64,000 nucleotides of DNA from Luteibacter sp. UNC138MFCol5.1 (GCF_900110505.1 NZ_FODZ01000003.1:105062-169061), one strand, 5' to 3'. Counted from the first letter of the stretch, positions 36,070-45,464 are shown. Notes: generated by a model from the sequence alone, not told the origin. A program made the numbers and translations.

Positions 36070-37730
36070 ACCGGCTCGTTCGCAGGGAAGAAACCGAGGA
36101 CCCGGTCGATCCCCTCCTGCGGCACCGCGGCGGAAAAGAGGTACCCCTGCAGTTCGTCGCAGCCGGCCTCGCGCAGGAACGCGCGCTGCTGTTCCGTCTC
36201 CACGCCCTCCGCCACCACGCACAGGCCCAGCGCCGCGCCGAGGTTCGACACGGCGCGCACGATCGCGGCGGAATCGTCGGCGAACGGCGCCATCTGCACG
36301 AACGAGCGGTCGATCTTGACCTTGTCGACGTCGAGGTCCTTCAGCAGCGTCAGGCTCGAATAACCCGTGCCGAAGTCGTCCAGCGATATCCGCACGCCGT
36401 CGCGGCGGAGGTTCTTCAGCAGGCGCACCGTCGTGCTGTCCGCGTTGACGATCGCCGTTTCGGTGATCTCGAGCTCGAGGCGGTGCGGCGGCAGGCCGGA
36501 CTCGGCCAGCGCGTTGAGCACCATCGAGGCGAAACGGTCATCGCGCAACTGCACCGCGCTGACGTTCACCGCCACGAACATGTCGCCCATCGGCGCCAGC
36601 CGCATGCAGGCGGTACGCAGGATCCACTCGCCAAGCGCACCGATCAGCCCGGTCTCTTCCGCCACCCCGATGAACTGCACCGGCGGCACCGCGCCGAGCT
36701 CGGCATGCCGCCAGCGCGCGAGGGCTTCGAATCCGATCACCTTGCCGTCGCTCGCGCGCACGAGCGGCTGGTAGTAGCAGTCGAGGCCCTCGCCCGTGCG
36801 CAGGGCCTGGCGCAGGGCGATCTCGACCTTGCGCCGATGGGCGAGCGCGTTGTCGAGTTCGTTGGTGTAGATCACATGGCGGTTGCGCGCGCGTTTCGCC
36901 TCGTAGAGCGCGCTGTCGGCCTTGCGTGCCATTTCGCCGGCCGCGACGGCATCCGTGTCGATGGGCACCACGCCGACGGAGGTTCCGATGAATGCGGTGT
37001 TGGCCGGCACGTCGAACGGCATGCTGGCGAGGACGAGGATCTTCTCGGCGACGGCTTCGATGTCGAGGTCGCCCCCGTCTTCCACCAGCAGCGCGAACTC
37101 GTCGCCGCCGATGCGCGCGACGGTGTCGCCCGGCGCGACGAGATTACGCAGGCGCGTGCCGAACTGCACGAGCAACTCGTCGCCTGCGAGGTGGCCGTAG
37201 GTGTCGTTCACGCGCTTGAAGCCGTCGAGGTCGAGGTAGAACAGCGCGGCCTTGCCACCGCCCCCGGCGGCTCGTGCGATCGCGGCATCCAGACGGCTGA
37301 ACAGCGCCGTGCGGTTCGACAGGCCGGTCAACGCGTCGTGACAGGCGAGCCAGCGCACATGCGCTTCGGACTCGCGCAGTTCGGTGATGTCGGTGACCGA
37401 CGCCAGCACATGCGGCGTGCCCTCGAGTTCGACGCAGGTCTTGCGCGTGAGCAGGGTGCGGACCCGCCCCTGCATGTCGGTCACCGTTTCCTCGGTCTCG
37501 ACCACCTCGTGGCTGCGCAGCACGGCATCGTCCCCGGCGGCGAAACGCGCGGCCTGGTCCGGCGGGAAGAGTTCGCTGTCGCTGCGCCCGATCACTTCGT
37601 CGGGATGGATGCCGAAATACTCGCAGCCCATCCGGTTGACCAGCACCCAGCGGTGCCTGGCGTCGCGAATGAACATCGCGGTCGGCATCAGTTCGAGCAC
37701 CTTCGACCAGCCAGCCAGGTCTTGGATCAC
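36054..37730 (-). CDS. PAS-GGDEF-EAL c-di-GMP signalling protein
   Basis: A cytoplasmic protein of about 558 residues. A PAS domain comes first (about 8-125, LELMPTAMFIRDARHRWVLVN), then GGDEF (about 135-290) with an intact IGGDEFALL, then EAL (about 305-550) with FEALARWRH, AVNVSAVQLR, ELEITETAI and DDFGTGYSS. Both catalytic sets look complete, so it may be bifunctional. The start is uncertain: GTG at 37730 has a well-placed GGGGAG and begins just before the PAS domain; an upstream ATG at 37868 would add 46 poorly conserved residues. Confidence 0.9.
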   Translation of the reverse strand: MIQDLAGWSKVLELMPTAMFIRDARHRWVLVNRMGCEYFGIHPDEVIGRSDSELFPPDQAARFAAGDDAVLRSHEVVETEETVTDMQGRVRTLLTRKTCVELEGTPHVLASVTDITELRESEAHVRWLACHDALTGLSNRTALFSRLDAAIARAAGGGGKAALFYLDLDGFKRVNDTYGHLAGDELLVQFGTRLRNLVAPGDTVARIGGDEFALLVEDGGDLDIEAVAEKILVLASMPFDVPANTAFIGTSVGVVPIDTDAVAAGEMARKADSALYEAKRARNRHVIYTNELDNALAHRRKVEIALRQALRTGEGLDCYYQPLVRASDGKVIGFEALARWRHAELGAVPPVQFIGVAEETGLIGALGEWILRTACMRLAPMGDMFVAVNVSAVQLRDDRFASMVLNALAESGLPPHRLELEITETAIVNADSTTVRLLKNLRRDGVRISLDDFGTGYSSLTLLKDLDVDKVKIDRSFVQMAPFADDSAAIVRAVSNLGAALGLCVVAEGVETEQQRAFLREAGCDELQGYLFSAAVPQEGIDRVLGFFPANEPVYSAG

Positions 37731-37888
37731 CGGATTCTCCCCACAGGAGTCGCTGGCCCAATCTGCGACGGCTTCCGTGAGTACGGCGTGTGCGGCCTGC
37801 GTCACGGTTCGACGCTGCCGAATTTGTGTGACGGTGGCTCCGGCAAGCCACGGCCCTGCCGCGAGCATCCTCCCCGACCGGGGCCGCC

Positions 37889-37912
37889 CCCACCCGCGTG
37901 CCTTCGGGTGGG
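37889..37912 (-). terminator. Hairpin downstream of gspD
   Basis: An 8-bp stem CCCACCCG / CGGGTGGG with an 8-base loop, 29 bases beyond the gspD stop codon on the minus strand. No T-run, so the assignment is tentative. Confidence 0.45.
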
Positions 37913-37940
37913 AGCGCGCTGACGTGCGCCCGCCGCCGCC

Positions 37941-40271
37941 TCAGGGCTTGTTGAGCGGCAACACGACCGTCGCCGGACGGGTGCCGGCCGGCGCCTCGGC
38001 ACGGAACGGCCGCAGCGATTCGAACTTCTGCTGGTACTCGTCGGTGACCTGCTTCGCTTCGTCGCCATTGCTGATCACGCGCGGGGTGATCAGCACGATC
38101 AGCTCCGTGCGGTCGCGGTTGCGCACCGTCGAGCCGAACAGGCGGCCGAACACCGGGATGCGGTTCAGTCCCGGAATGCCGGTATCCGACGTGCCTTCCT
38201 GCTGCTTGATGAGGCCGCCGAGCAGGACCGTCTGCCCGCTCTGCACCGCCACCTGCGTGGAGACCTCGCGCTGCTGGATGGGGAAGTTGGTCGTGTTGAT
38301 GTCCCTCGGGCCCGGCGCGCTCACGACCTGGTTGATGTTGAGGTACACGAGGCCGCCCGGATTGACGCGCGGACGCACGTTGAGGATCACGCCGGTGTCC
38401 TTGTATTCCACCTGGCCGATCGTGTTGTCCGAGTTCGCGTTCGTGTTCACGAACGTCTGCGTGATGGGAATCTGGTCGCCGACCTGGATGTGCGCCTTCT
38501 GGTTGTTCAGCACCACCAGCGACGGCGCGGACAGCGTCTTCGTATTGCCGCTCTTCTCGATCGCACGCAGCGCGACGGCGAGGTTGTTGTTCACGAACGA
38601 ATAGAAGAACGCATCTTTCCCCTGCGTGAAGACGTTGCCGCCGTCGCCCAGCGCCCACTGCTGCTTGTTGCCGGGTTGGCCGACCGAGCCGTTCGTGCCG
38701 CCGACCAGGCCTTCGAGGTACCACTGCACGCCGAACTCGAAACTGCCGGTGAGCGCGACCTCGAGGATGCGGGTCTCGATCTGCACCTGCAGCGGCACGG
38801 CGTCGAGACGCTTGATCGCCTGTTCGATCTCGGCCCACTGCGACGGACGCGCGCGGACCATCAGCTGGTTGTTCGCATCCACCGAGGTGATGCGCACGCC
38901 TTCATCGGTGGTGACCGGACCGCTGTGCTGCCGGCGCGACGAGTCGTCGTCGCCGAAGCCGCCCCCCGACGAGCCGCCCGCGCCGAACGACGAGCCCATG
39001 CTTCCGTTCGAACCGTAGGAACCGCTACCGAAACCGCTGTTGTTCGTGGTGTTGAGCAGCCCCGACGAATTCGACGTGCTGTTGCCGAACGAACCGGTGG
39101 TGCTGCCGAGACCGGAGCCGCCGCGGTTGCCCAGGTCGCTGTCGCCGCCGCCGAGCGTGCCCGAGGTGAGGCCGGGACCCACGCGGCCGCCGCGATCGCC
39201 CGAACGGCCGCCGCCCGATCCGCCGCCATAGATGTCGGAGAGGTAATCGGCCAGATCCGCCGCCTGCACGTTGCGCACGTCGTAGACATACAGCTGCGGC
39301 TCGTTGCCGCCGCCGCGGTCGATGCGGTCGATCCAGCTCTTCACCTCGTCGAGGTAGGCCGGCTGAGGGCTGATGACGACGAGCGAATTGGTGCGCTCGA
39401 TCGGAATGAAGCGCAGCAGGCCCGCCATCGGCGTGTTGCCCTTCTCGCCGAACAGCTTGTCGAGCGTCGGCGTGAGGTCCTTCACTTCCGCGCGCTGCAG
39501 GCTGAACACACCTACGGACATGCCGCGCAGCCAGTCGACGTCGAACGTCGCGATGGTCCGCTGGTAATTCTCCAGTTCGCTCGGGGTGCCGGCCATCACA
39601 AGCACGTTGCGCGTCGGGTCCGCCAGCAGCGTGGCGTCCGGCCGCGCGAACGGCTTGATCAGCTTCTGCATCTCGGTGGCGGAGATGAAGTGCAGCGGGA
39701 ACAGCCGCGCCTGCAGACCGCCGGGCGGTGCCGACGCGCCGATGCTCGGCACGAGGTTGCCCGCGACCGCGTCCTTCGCGGGCAGCACCACGTAACGGTC
39801 GCCCGAGCGGACGAGCGCGTTGCCGGTCCACGAGAGCAGCGTCTCGAGGATCGGCAGCGCCTGCTCGGCGGTGACCGGCTGCGACGTGGAGAACGACACG
39901 TTGCCCTGCACGCCGGGCACGATCGAATAATTCTCGTGCAGCAGGTCGCCGAGGATGGCCTTGACCACCGACTCGACCGGCTGGTTCTCGAAATTGAAGG
40001 TGACCGTGCCCGCGCCCGCGTCGACCGGCTTCGCCTTCGGCAGGCCGACGGCCTTGACGAATTCACCCGTGCCCGTCGTGACGTCGGGCTGGGCGGCCGG
40101 CGGAACCGGCGGATTGGTCGTGCCGACCGTGAGCGGCCGGGGAACGGGCTTTTCGGTGCCTGCGAGCGCCTCGCGCTGCAGCGACCCATCGTCGCGGGGC
40201 TGCGGCAGCGTCGTGCATCCGGCAAGAGCGACCGCGAGCGCCGTGGCGCCGATCAGCGAACTTCTCAACAT
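37941..40271 (-). CDS. gspD: Type II secretion system secretin GspD (lipoprotein type)
   Basis: This outer-membrane secretin forms the exit channel of type II secretion. The 776-residue precursor has a lipoprotein signal with lipobox LAGC (Cys19), like Xanthomonas XpsD. The periplasmic N0-N3 domains follow (about 95-500), then the secretin core (about 530-760, with VPVFGRLFGS and TELIVLITPRVI). A Gly/Ser/Asn-rich insertion of about 100 residues (347-447) sits between N domains. No other gsp gene is next to it, so it is split from the rest of the system or the rest lies elsewhere. The start at 40271 is set by the lipoprotein signal. Confidence 0.94.
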   Translation of the reverse strand: MLRSSLIGATALAVALAGCTTLPQPRDDGSLQREALAGTEKPVPRPLTVGTTNPPVPPAAQPDVTTGTGEFVKAVGLPKAKPVDAGAGTVTFNFENQPVESVVKAILGDLLHENYSIVPGVQGNVSFSTSQPVTAEQALPILETLLSWTGNALVRSGDRYVVLPAKDAVAGNLVPSIGASAPPGGLQARLFPLHFISATEMQKLIKPFARPDATLLADPTRNVLVMAGTPSELENYQRTIATFDVDWLRGMSVGVFSLQRAEVKDLTPTLDKLFGEKGNTPMAGLLRFIPIERTNSLVVISPQPAYLDEVKSWIDRIDRGGGNEPQLYVYDVRNVQAADLADYLSDIYGGGSGGGRSGDRGGRVGPGLTSGTLGGGDSDLGNRGGSGLGSTTGSFGNSTSNSSGLLNTTNNSGFGSGSYGSNGSMGSSFGAGGSSGGGFGDDDSSRRQHSGPVTTDEGVRITSVDANNQLMVRARPSQWAEIEQAIKRLDAVPLQVQIETRILEVALTGSFEFGVQWYLEGLVGGTNGSVGQPGNKQQWALGDGGNVFTQGKDAFFYSFVNNNLAVALRAIEKSGNTKTLSAPSLVVLNNQKAHIQVGDQIPITQTFVNTNANSDNTIGQVEYKDTGVILNVRPRVNPGGLVYLNINQVVSAPGPRDINTTNFPIQQREVSTQVAVQSGQTVLLGGLIKQQEGTSDTGIPGLNRIPVFGRLFGSTVRNRDRTELIVLITPRVISNGDEAKQVTDEYQQKFESLRPFRAEAPAGTRPATVVLPLNKP

Positions 40272-40413
40272 GAAACAACGTACTCCCTCGTTGGACCCGG
40301 TCGGCACACCCTGGGGTGCCGCCGAATGCGCCAACTCTAAAGGGAGGGTTGTTACAGCGCCAGCGTCGCGTGAAGACGGTGTGGCGCAATTCGCACCACG
40401 ACACGGCGCGAAC

Positions 40414-40444
40414 CCGGAAAGCCCGCCGCGGGCGGGCTTTCCGG
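40414..40444 (-). terminator. Hairpin terminator downstream of gnd
   Basis: A perfect 14-bp inverted repeat (CCGGAAAGCCCGCC / GGCGGGCTTTCCGG) with a 3-base loop, 16 bases after the gnd stop codon. It lacks a long T-run but is very stable. Confidence 0.7.
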
Positions 40445-40460
40445 ACGGCCGTTCAGGATC

Positions 40461-41873
40461 TCATTCCGCCCATTCGGCGTGGAAGCTGCCCTTCTCGTCG
40501 ACGCGTTCGAAGGTATGGGCGCCAAAGAAGTCGCGCTGGGCCTGGATCAGGTTCGCCGGCAGCGTGTCCGCCCGGTAGCTGTCGTAATAAGCCACGGCCG
40601 CCGAGAAACCCGGTACCGGCACCCCGGTACCCACGGCCGCCGCGACGACCTCGCGCAGCGCCGCCTGGTAATCCTGCGCGATGTCGCGGAAGTATGGATC
40701 GAGGAGCAGGTTCTTCAGCGCGCCGTCGCGGTCGTACGCTTCGGTGATCTTCTGCAGGAAGCGCGCCCGGATGATGCAACCCGCCCGGAAGATCTTGGCG
40801 ATGGCGCCGTAGTGGAGGTTCCACTGGTTCTCGTCGGAGGCGGCACGCAGCTGGGCGAAGCCCTGGGCGTAAGAAATGATCTTGCTCATATAAAGCGCGC
40901 GGCGCACCGATTCGATGAACGCCTTGCGGTCGCCACCGAATGGCTTCGCCGCCGGTCCCGCGAGCACCTTGCTCGCCGCCACGCGCTCGTCCTTCATCGA
41001 CGAAAGCACGCGGGCGAACACGGATTCGGTGATCAGCGTCAGCGGCACGCCGAGGTCGAGGGCGCTCTGGCTCGTCCACTTGCCGGTGCCCTTCTGGGCC
41101 GCGCGGTCGAGGATCACGTCGACCAGCATCTTGCCGGTCTTCTCGTCCTTGCGGCGGAAGATCTTCCAGGTGATCTCGATGAGGAAGCTGTCCAGTTCGC
41201 CCTCGTTCCACTCGCGGTAGACGTCGGCCAGTTCCTCGTTCGACAGCCCCAGCACGTGCTTGAGCACGGCGTAGCTTTCGGCGATCAGCTGCATGTCGCC
41301 GTACTCGATGCCGTTGTGAACCATCTTCACGTAGTGACCCGAGCCACCCGGGCCGATGTAGGTGACGCAGGGCTCGCCGTCGGGTGCGCGGGCCGCGATC
41401 TCGGTGAGGATCGGCGCCACGAGATCGTACGCGTCGCGCGGTCCGCCCGGCATGATGGACGGCCCTTTCAACGCGCCCTCCTCGCCGCCGGACACGCCTG
41501 TGCCGATGAAGTGCAGGCCGTCGGCGGCCAGCTCGTCGCCACGCCGCACGGTGTCCTTGTAGAACGTGTTGCCGCCGTCGATCAGGATGTCGCCCTTGTC
41601 CAGCAGGGGACGCAGCTGCTCGATCACGGCATCGGTGCCCTTGCCGGCCTGCACCATGAGCAGGATGCGGCGCGGTTTCTCCAGCGAGTCGACGAATTCC
41701 TCGAGGGTGTACGTCGGCACGAGCTTCTTGCCCGAGCTCTCGGCCATCACCTCGTCGGTCTTCTCCTTGCTGCGATTGAAGATCGACACCGCGTGCCCGC
41801 GGCTCTCGATGTTCCATGCCAGGTTGCGGCCCATCACGGCCATGCCGATCACACCGATCTTCTGCTTGCTCAC
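40461..41873 (-). CDS. gnd: 6-phosphogluconate dehydrogenase, decarboxylating
   Basis: Gnd oxidises and decarboxylates 6-phosphogluconate to ribulose 5-phosphate with NADP+ in the pentose phosphate pathway. The 470-residue product has the Rossmann motif [23 protein letters not shown], the substrate-binding [11 protein letters not shown] and the catalytic Lys segment [17 protein letters not shown]. Length corresponds to the long (E. coli-type) form. Monocistronic, with its own hairpin. Confidence 0.97.
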   Translation of the reverse strand: MSKQKIGVIGMAVMGRNLAWNIESRGHAVSIFNRSKEKTDEVMAESSGKKLVPTYTLEEFVDSLEKPRRILLMVQAGKGTDAVIEQLRPLLDKGDILIDGGNTFYKDTVRRGDELAADGLHFIGTGVSGGEEGALKGPSIMPGGPRDAYDLVAPILTEIAARAPDGEPCVTYIGPGGSGHYVKMVHNGIEYGDMQLIAESYAVLKHVLGLSNEELADVYREWNEGELDSFLIEITWKIFRRKDEKTGKMLVDVILDRAAQKGTGKWTSQSALDLGVPLTLITESVFARVLSSMKDERVAASKVLAGPAAKPFGGDRKAFIESVRRALYMSKIISYAQGFAQLRAASDENQWNLHYGAIAKIFRAGCIIRARFLQKITEAYDRDGALKNLLLDPYFRDIAQDYQAALREVVAAAVGTGVPVPGFSAAVAYYDSYRADTLPANLIQAQRDFFGAHTFERVDEKGSFHAEWAE

Positions 41874-42061
41874 GTGGGTTCTCCCAATGACTAAGGTGCC
41901 GAGGATGGAACGCCGCCCATCAAAGCGCCGTCCACGGGCGAGTTCTTGGCGGAATCGTGCACGGATGCGATTGGACCAAAGGGCACCCGCGGGGCCGCCC
42001 CGCCCTCCGCTATCATGAGGGGCGAACCGGCGGCCGGACCGTCCGGAAGGATCGATGACGC

Positions 42062-42781
42062 ATGAACCAGGTGAAGTCGCACTCCCGCGACAAACGTGTC
42101 GCTTCGGCCGGTGAGGCCCTGGCAGGCCTCGTGGCCGACGGACAGACGATCGCCGTCGGCGGCTTCGGCCTCTGCGGCATCCCGGAGCTCCTCATCGAGG
42201 CGTTGCGGGATTCGGGCGTGAAGGGCCTCACCGCGGTCTCCAACAACGCGGGCATCGACGGCGTCGGCCTGGGCCAGCTGCTCGCGACGCGGCAGATCCG
42301 CAAGATGGTCTCGTCGTACGTCGGCGAGAACAAGGAATTCGAGCGCCAGTACCTCGCGGGCGAGCTCGAGGTCGAGTTCACCCCGCAGGGCACGCTCGCG
42401 GAGAAGCTGCGCGCCGGCGGCGCGGGCATCCCGGCCTTCTTCACGCGCACGGGTTACGGCACGCAGGTGGCCGAAGGCAAGGAAACCCGCGAATTCGACG
42501 GCCACATGTACGTGATGGAGCGCTCGATCGTCGCCGACGTGGCGCTGGTCAAGGCCTGGAAGGCCGACCCCTCCGGCAACCTCGTGTACCGCAAGACCGC
42601 GCGCAACTTCAATCCGATGGCCGCCACCGCGGGCAAGGTCTGCGTCGCCGAGGTCGAGATCATGGTGGAGATCGGCGAACTCGATCCGGACCAGATCCAC
42701 ACCCCCGGCATCTACGTCGACCGCATCGTGCACAATCCCGCGCCGTCTAAGCGCATCGAACAGCGCACCGTGCGCGCCTGA
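42062..42781 (+). CDS. scoA: Succinyl-CoA:3-ketoacid-CoA transferase subunit A
   Basis: The alpha subunit of a 3-oxoacid CoA-transferase, which moves CoA from succinyl-CoA to acetoacetate in ketone-body or acetoacetate use. The 239-residue protein has [19 protein letters not shown] and the FFTRTGYGT segment typical of the family. It is followed after 11 bases by subunit B. A GGAAGGATCG Shine-Dalgarno precedes the ATG. It is divergent from gnd. Confidence 0.95.
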   Translation: MNQVKSHSRDKRVASAGEALAGLVADGQTIAVGGFGLCGIPELLIEALRDSGVKGLTAVSNNAGIDGVGLGQLLATRQIRKMVSSYVGENKEFERQYLAGELEVEFTPQGTLAEKLRAGGAGIPAFFTRTGYGTQVAEGKETREFDGHMYVMERSIVADVALVKAWKADPSGNLVYRKTARNFNPMAATAGKVCVAEVEIMVEIGELDPDQIHTPGIYVDRIVHNPAPSKRIEQRTVRA

Positions 42782-42792
42782 AGGAGACTCCC

Positions 42793-43431
42793 ATGGCCTG
42801 GACCCGCGATCAGATGGCGCAGCGCGCCGCCCTGGAACTCTCCGACGGCGACTACGTGAACCTCGGTATCGGCTTGCCGACCCTGGTGGCCAACCACCTT
42901 CCGGACGGCGTCGACGTGTGGCTGCAGTCCGAGAACGGCCTGCTCGGCATCGGCCCGTTCCCGACCGAGGACGAGGTGGACGCCGACCTCATCAACGCCG
43001 GCAAGCAGACCGTCACGGCCCGCGCCGGCGCGTCGTTCTTTTCGAGCGCCGACTCCTTCGCGATGATTCGCGGCGGCCACATCGACATTTCGATTCTCGG
43101 CGCGATGCAGGTCACCTGCGAGGGCGACATCGCCAACTGGATGGTGCCCGGCAAGATGGTCAAGGGCATGGGTGGCGCGATGGACCTCGTGGCCGGCGTG
43201 AAGCGCGTCGTGGTCGTGATGGAGCACGCCGCGAAGGACGGCTCGCCCAAGATCCTCACCGAATGCACCCTGCCGCTCACCGGCAAGGGCGTCGTCAACC
43301 GCATCATCACCGAGCTGGCCGTGTTCGACGTGACTCCTGAGGGCCTCGTGCTGATCGAACTCGCGCCGGGCGTGGACGAGGCCAGCGTCCGGGAGAAGAC
43401 GGGCTGCCGGTTCGAGACGCGCCTGCATTAA
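42793..43431 (+). CDS. scoB: Succinyl-CoA:3-ketoacid-CoA transferase subunit B
   Basis: The beta subunit, carrying the catalytic Glu in the motif QSENGLLG, which forms the CoA thioester intermediate. The 212-residue protein has [14 protein letters not shown] near the N-terminus and [23 protein letters not shown] Shine-Dalgarno is well placed. It is last gene of the scoAB pair. Confidence 0.95.
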   Translation: MAWTRDQMAQRAALELSDGDYVNLGIGLPTLVANHLPDGVDVWLQSENGLLGIGPFPTEDEVDADLINAGKQTVTARAGASFFSSADSFAMIRGGHIDISILGAMQVTCEGDIANWMVPGKMVKGMGGAMDLVAGVKRVVVVMEHAAKDGSPKILTECTLPLTGKGVVNRIITELAVFDVTPEGLVLIELAPGVDEASVREKTGCRFETRLH

Positions 43432-43453
43432 GTACGTCGCACATGCTACCGAA

Positions 43454-43479
43454 GGGTGGGAGCCGATCGCATCGGCGAT
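43454..43479. repeat. GTGGGAGCCGATCGCATCGGCGAT repeat, single arm
   Basis: One arm of the dispersed repeat beginning GTGGGAGCCGATCGCATCGG, just downstream of scoB. Other copies are at 58441-58510 (paired) and 59795-59818. Confidence 0.7.
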
Positions 43480-43495
43480 GCTCTTCGCCCCGCTG

Positions 43496-43661
43496 AAACG
43501 ACAAGGCCCCGGTCTGGCGACCGGGGCCCGGAAATAAAGTCGCCCCGCAGAGGACGCCTCAGCATGGGCCTCGGGGGGGGAGGTAGGCCAGATGCCGGTA
43601 GTTAGCGTCGATGCGGGGCGAGGGACCTACCGACCCAGGGGGAGGGGTTGGTGGTAGGTCA
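43496..43661 (-). ncRNA. Predicted small RNA with two C-rich hairpin loops
   Basis: This 302-base gap between scoB and the LysR gene folds well on the minus strand. Hairpin 1 pairs 43653-43660 with 43624-43631 (GACCTACC/GGTAGGTC) and exposes ACCCCTCCCCC. Hairpin 2 is nested: 43612-43620/43541-43549, then 43605-43609/43553-43557, 43592-43595/43562-43565 and 43585-43589/43567-43571, exposing ACCTCCCCCCCCG. A terminator stem (GGCCCCGGT/ACCGGGGCC, 43505-43528) is followed by TTGTCGTTT. A promoter lies just upstream. C-rich loops that pair with Shine-Dalgarno regions are known in the Xanthomonas sRNA sX13; relationship to it is not shown. The structure is seen; expression is inferred. Confidence 0.6.
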
Positions 43662-43667
43662 GGATCG

Positions 43668-43697
43668 ATATTAGATTTCCTAGGAATTTCCGGCCAA
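43668..43697 (-). promoter_or_regulatory. Predicted promoter of the small RNA with palindrome in the spacer
   Basis: On the minus strand, TTGGCC (43697-43692) and TAATAT (43673-43668) have an 18-base spacer, which places the start at about 43661, the base before hairpin 1. The spacer contains the perfect palindrome TTCCTAGGAA (43677-43686), a possible repressor site that also lies about 50 bases before the divergent LysR gene. Confidence 0.5.
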
Positions 43698-43733
43698 TAT
43701 ATCTTTCAGCGACCACTTATACGAAAAACGACT

Positions 43734-44648
43734 ATGTTCGACCTGCGCCAGCTGCGCTACTTCGTCGAAGTGGCGGAAACCCTGAGTTTCACCCAGGCCG
43801 CGCAGCGCCTGCATATTTCGCAGCCACCGTTGTCGCAGCAGATCCAGTCGCTCGAGGCCGACCTGGGCGTCAGGCTGCTCGACCGGAATCGCCGCCGAGT
43901 CGCGCTGACCGAGCCGGGACGCCTGTTCCTCGCGGAAGCGAAGGCCATCCTCGCCCGCGCCGAAAGCGCCCGGACCGTAGTGACCGAGGCCGCCGCCGGC
44001 TTCACCGGGCAGCTGCGGCTCGCGTACGCCGTCTCCGTATCATTCCATCGCGCGCTGCCGGAAACCTTGCTGCGGTTCTCACATGCGGCACCCGGAGTGA
44101 GCCTGCACCTGGGCGAAATGCTCACCGGGGCCCAGTACGACGCCCTGCTCTCGGGGCAGATCCACGTCGGCCTCCTGCGCGCCCGTCCGGAAGGGGTGGC
44201 CAACGCCCGCCAGCTCAACGTGGAAGTGATCGACCACGAGCCCCTCGTCATCGCCCTGCCCGCCGGCCATCGCCTGGCGAAGCGTGACGCCATCCGGATG
44301 ACGGAGCTCGCCACCGAGCGCTTCGTCGCCCCGCCCCGCGCGCACGCTGTCACCCTGACCGACCGCCTTGGACTGCTCGCGGACAAGGCCGGGTTTCGCC
44401 CGAACATCCGCCAGGAGGCCCAGCAGATCCCTTCCCTGCTGCCGCTGGTCGCGGCGGAGATCGGCGTCGCGCTCGTGCCCGCGTCGCTTCGCGCCGTGAA
44501 GCTCGACGGCGTCGCGTTCGTTCCCGTGGACGATCCGGAGGCCCACCTGTTGCTCGCGGCGGCCTCGCGCGTGGACAATACGTCCCCCGTGCTGGAGAGC
44601 TTCCTGCGCACGGTCCGCGAGGCCCGCGCCAAGCTCGGGCTCGGCTGA
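43734..44648 (+). CDS. LysR family transcriptional regulator
   Basis: A 304-residue LysR regulator with an N-terminal helix-turn-helix (about 1-60, [31 protein letters not shown]) and a C-terminal effector-binding domain. The closest family impression is the CatR/BenM or AlsR-like group, which bind small acids. It is adjacent to scoAB but separated from it by the predicted small RNA. The ATG at 43734 gives the canonical [10 protein letters not shown] start. Confidence 0.92.
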   Translation: MFDLRQLRYFVEVAETLSFTQAAQRLHISQPPLSQQIQSLEADLGVRLLDRNRRRVALTEPGRLFLAEAKAILARAESARTVVTEAAAGFTGQLRLAYAVSVSFHRALPETLLRFSHAAPGVSLHLGEMLTGAQYDALLSGQIHVGLLRARPEGVANARQLNVEVIDHEPLVIALPAGHRLAKRDAIRMTELATERFVAPPRAHAVTLTDRLGLLADKAGFRPNIRQEAQQIPSLLPLVAAEIGVALVPASLRAVKLDGVAFVPVDDPEAHLLLAAASRVDNTSPVLESFLRTVREARAKLGLG

Positions 44649-44736
44649 AAGACGAATGGCGACGGGCGCTTGCGCTAGCCCGTCCAGGTCGTTACAATCC
44701 CGTTTTTCCTTGTCCTTAAAGTTTCAGGAGCTGGCC

Positions 44737-44862
44737 GTGAAGGTGCTTTCCTCTTTGAAGTCCGCGAAGTCGCGTCACCGTGACTGCAAAGTCGTTCGCC
44801 GTCGCGGCAAAGTGTTCGTGATCTGCAAGAGCAACCCGCGTTTCAAGGCTCGTCAGCGCTGA
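44737..44862 (+). CDS. rpmJ: 50S ribosomal protein L36 (zinc-independent type)
   Basis: A 41-residue ribosomal protein L36 starting at a GTG with CAGGAG upstream. The sequence ([20 protein letters not shown], then [21 protein letters not shown]) is of the YkgO-like class: only two cysteines (C17 and C30) remain of the usual zinc ligands. It is the common form in the Xanthomonadales and is followed by a strong terminator. Confidence 0.95.
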   Translation: MKVLSSLKSAKSRHRDCKVVRRRGKVFVICKSNPRFKARQR

Positions 44863-44884
44863 TCGGCTGCGACGGGTTCTGAAG

Positions 44885-44912
44885 AAAAGGCCGCGAAAGC
44901 GGCCTTTTTTTT
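44885..44912 (+). terminator. Rho-independent terminator of rpmJ
   Basis: A 10-bp stem AAAAGGCCGC / GCGGCCTTTT with a GAAA tetraloop and T-run, 22 bases after the stop codon. Confidence 0.95.
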
Positions 44913-44953
44913 CGCCTGAATTCCGGGATCGCTGCTGTCGATACCGGGCTCGT

Positions 44954-45464
44954 CACCCCGGCGCACGCCGGGGTCCACGGCGAGAGGATCGGTTTTCGCG
45001 ATGCGCGCTCTATGTGTGGCACCTCGCGAAAATCGCAGACCGAGGCCGTGGATACCGGCGTGCGCCGGTATGACGGCAAGGGGTGCCGCGACTCTCCGGC
45101 GCGTCACCCCGGCGCACACCGGGGTCCACGGCGAGGTGATCGGGTTCCGCGATGACGTTTCCGGCGTGTGGCGCCTCGCGAAAACCGTGCACCGAGGACG
45201 TGGATACCGGCGTGCGCCGGTATGACGGCTCGTCACCCCGGGGTCTGCGGCGGGGCGGTCGATTTCGCGACGATGTGCTCAATGTGCGGCGCCTCGCGAC
45301 ATCCGTACACCAGGGCGGTGGATACCGGCGGTACGACGGCTCGTCGCCCCGGCGTACGCCGGGGTCCACGGCGAGGCGATCGGTTTTCGCGATGACGCTT
45401 CCGGCGTGTGGCGCCTCGCGAAGGCCGTGCACCGAGGACGTGGATACCGGCGTGCGCCGGTATG
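44954..45464. repeat. Tandem array of composite hairpin repeats
   Basis: The 642-base gene-free stretch between rpmJ and the TPR-GGDEF gene is almost entirely repeats. Two palindromes alternate: CCCCGGCGCACGCCGGGG (44956-44973, 45107-45124, 45347-45364, truncated at 45236-45243) and ATACCGGCGTGCGCCGGTAT (45052-45071, 45204-45223, 45444-45463, truncated at 45322-45333). They are joined by conserved linkers with TCCACGGCGAG, GATCGGTTTTCGCGATG and GTGGCGCCTCGCGAAA. This gives about four units of 110-150 bp. Copies differ by point changes and internal deletions at the palindrome centres. No gene is visible here. Confidence 0.9.

Noticed and set aside
37731-37868. 46-residue N-terminal extension of the PAS-GGDEF-EAL protein
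   Set aside because: Its ATG abuts the GGAGG with no spacer and the encoded residues look non-coding; the GTG at 37730 is better placed.
43503-43530. Plus-strand terminator for scoAB at the GGCCCCGGT hairpin
   Set aside because: The T-rich follow-up is on the minus strand (TTGTCGTTT); on the plus strand the stem is followed by CGGAAATAAA, so it fits better as the small-RNA terminator.
44954-45464. Possible CRISPR array
   Set aside because: Units are palindromes with conserved linkers, spacing is irregular (110-150 bp), there are no unique spacers of uniform length, and no cas genes are present.
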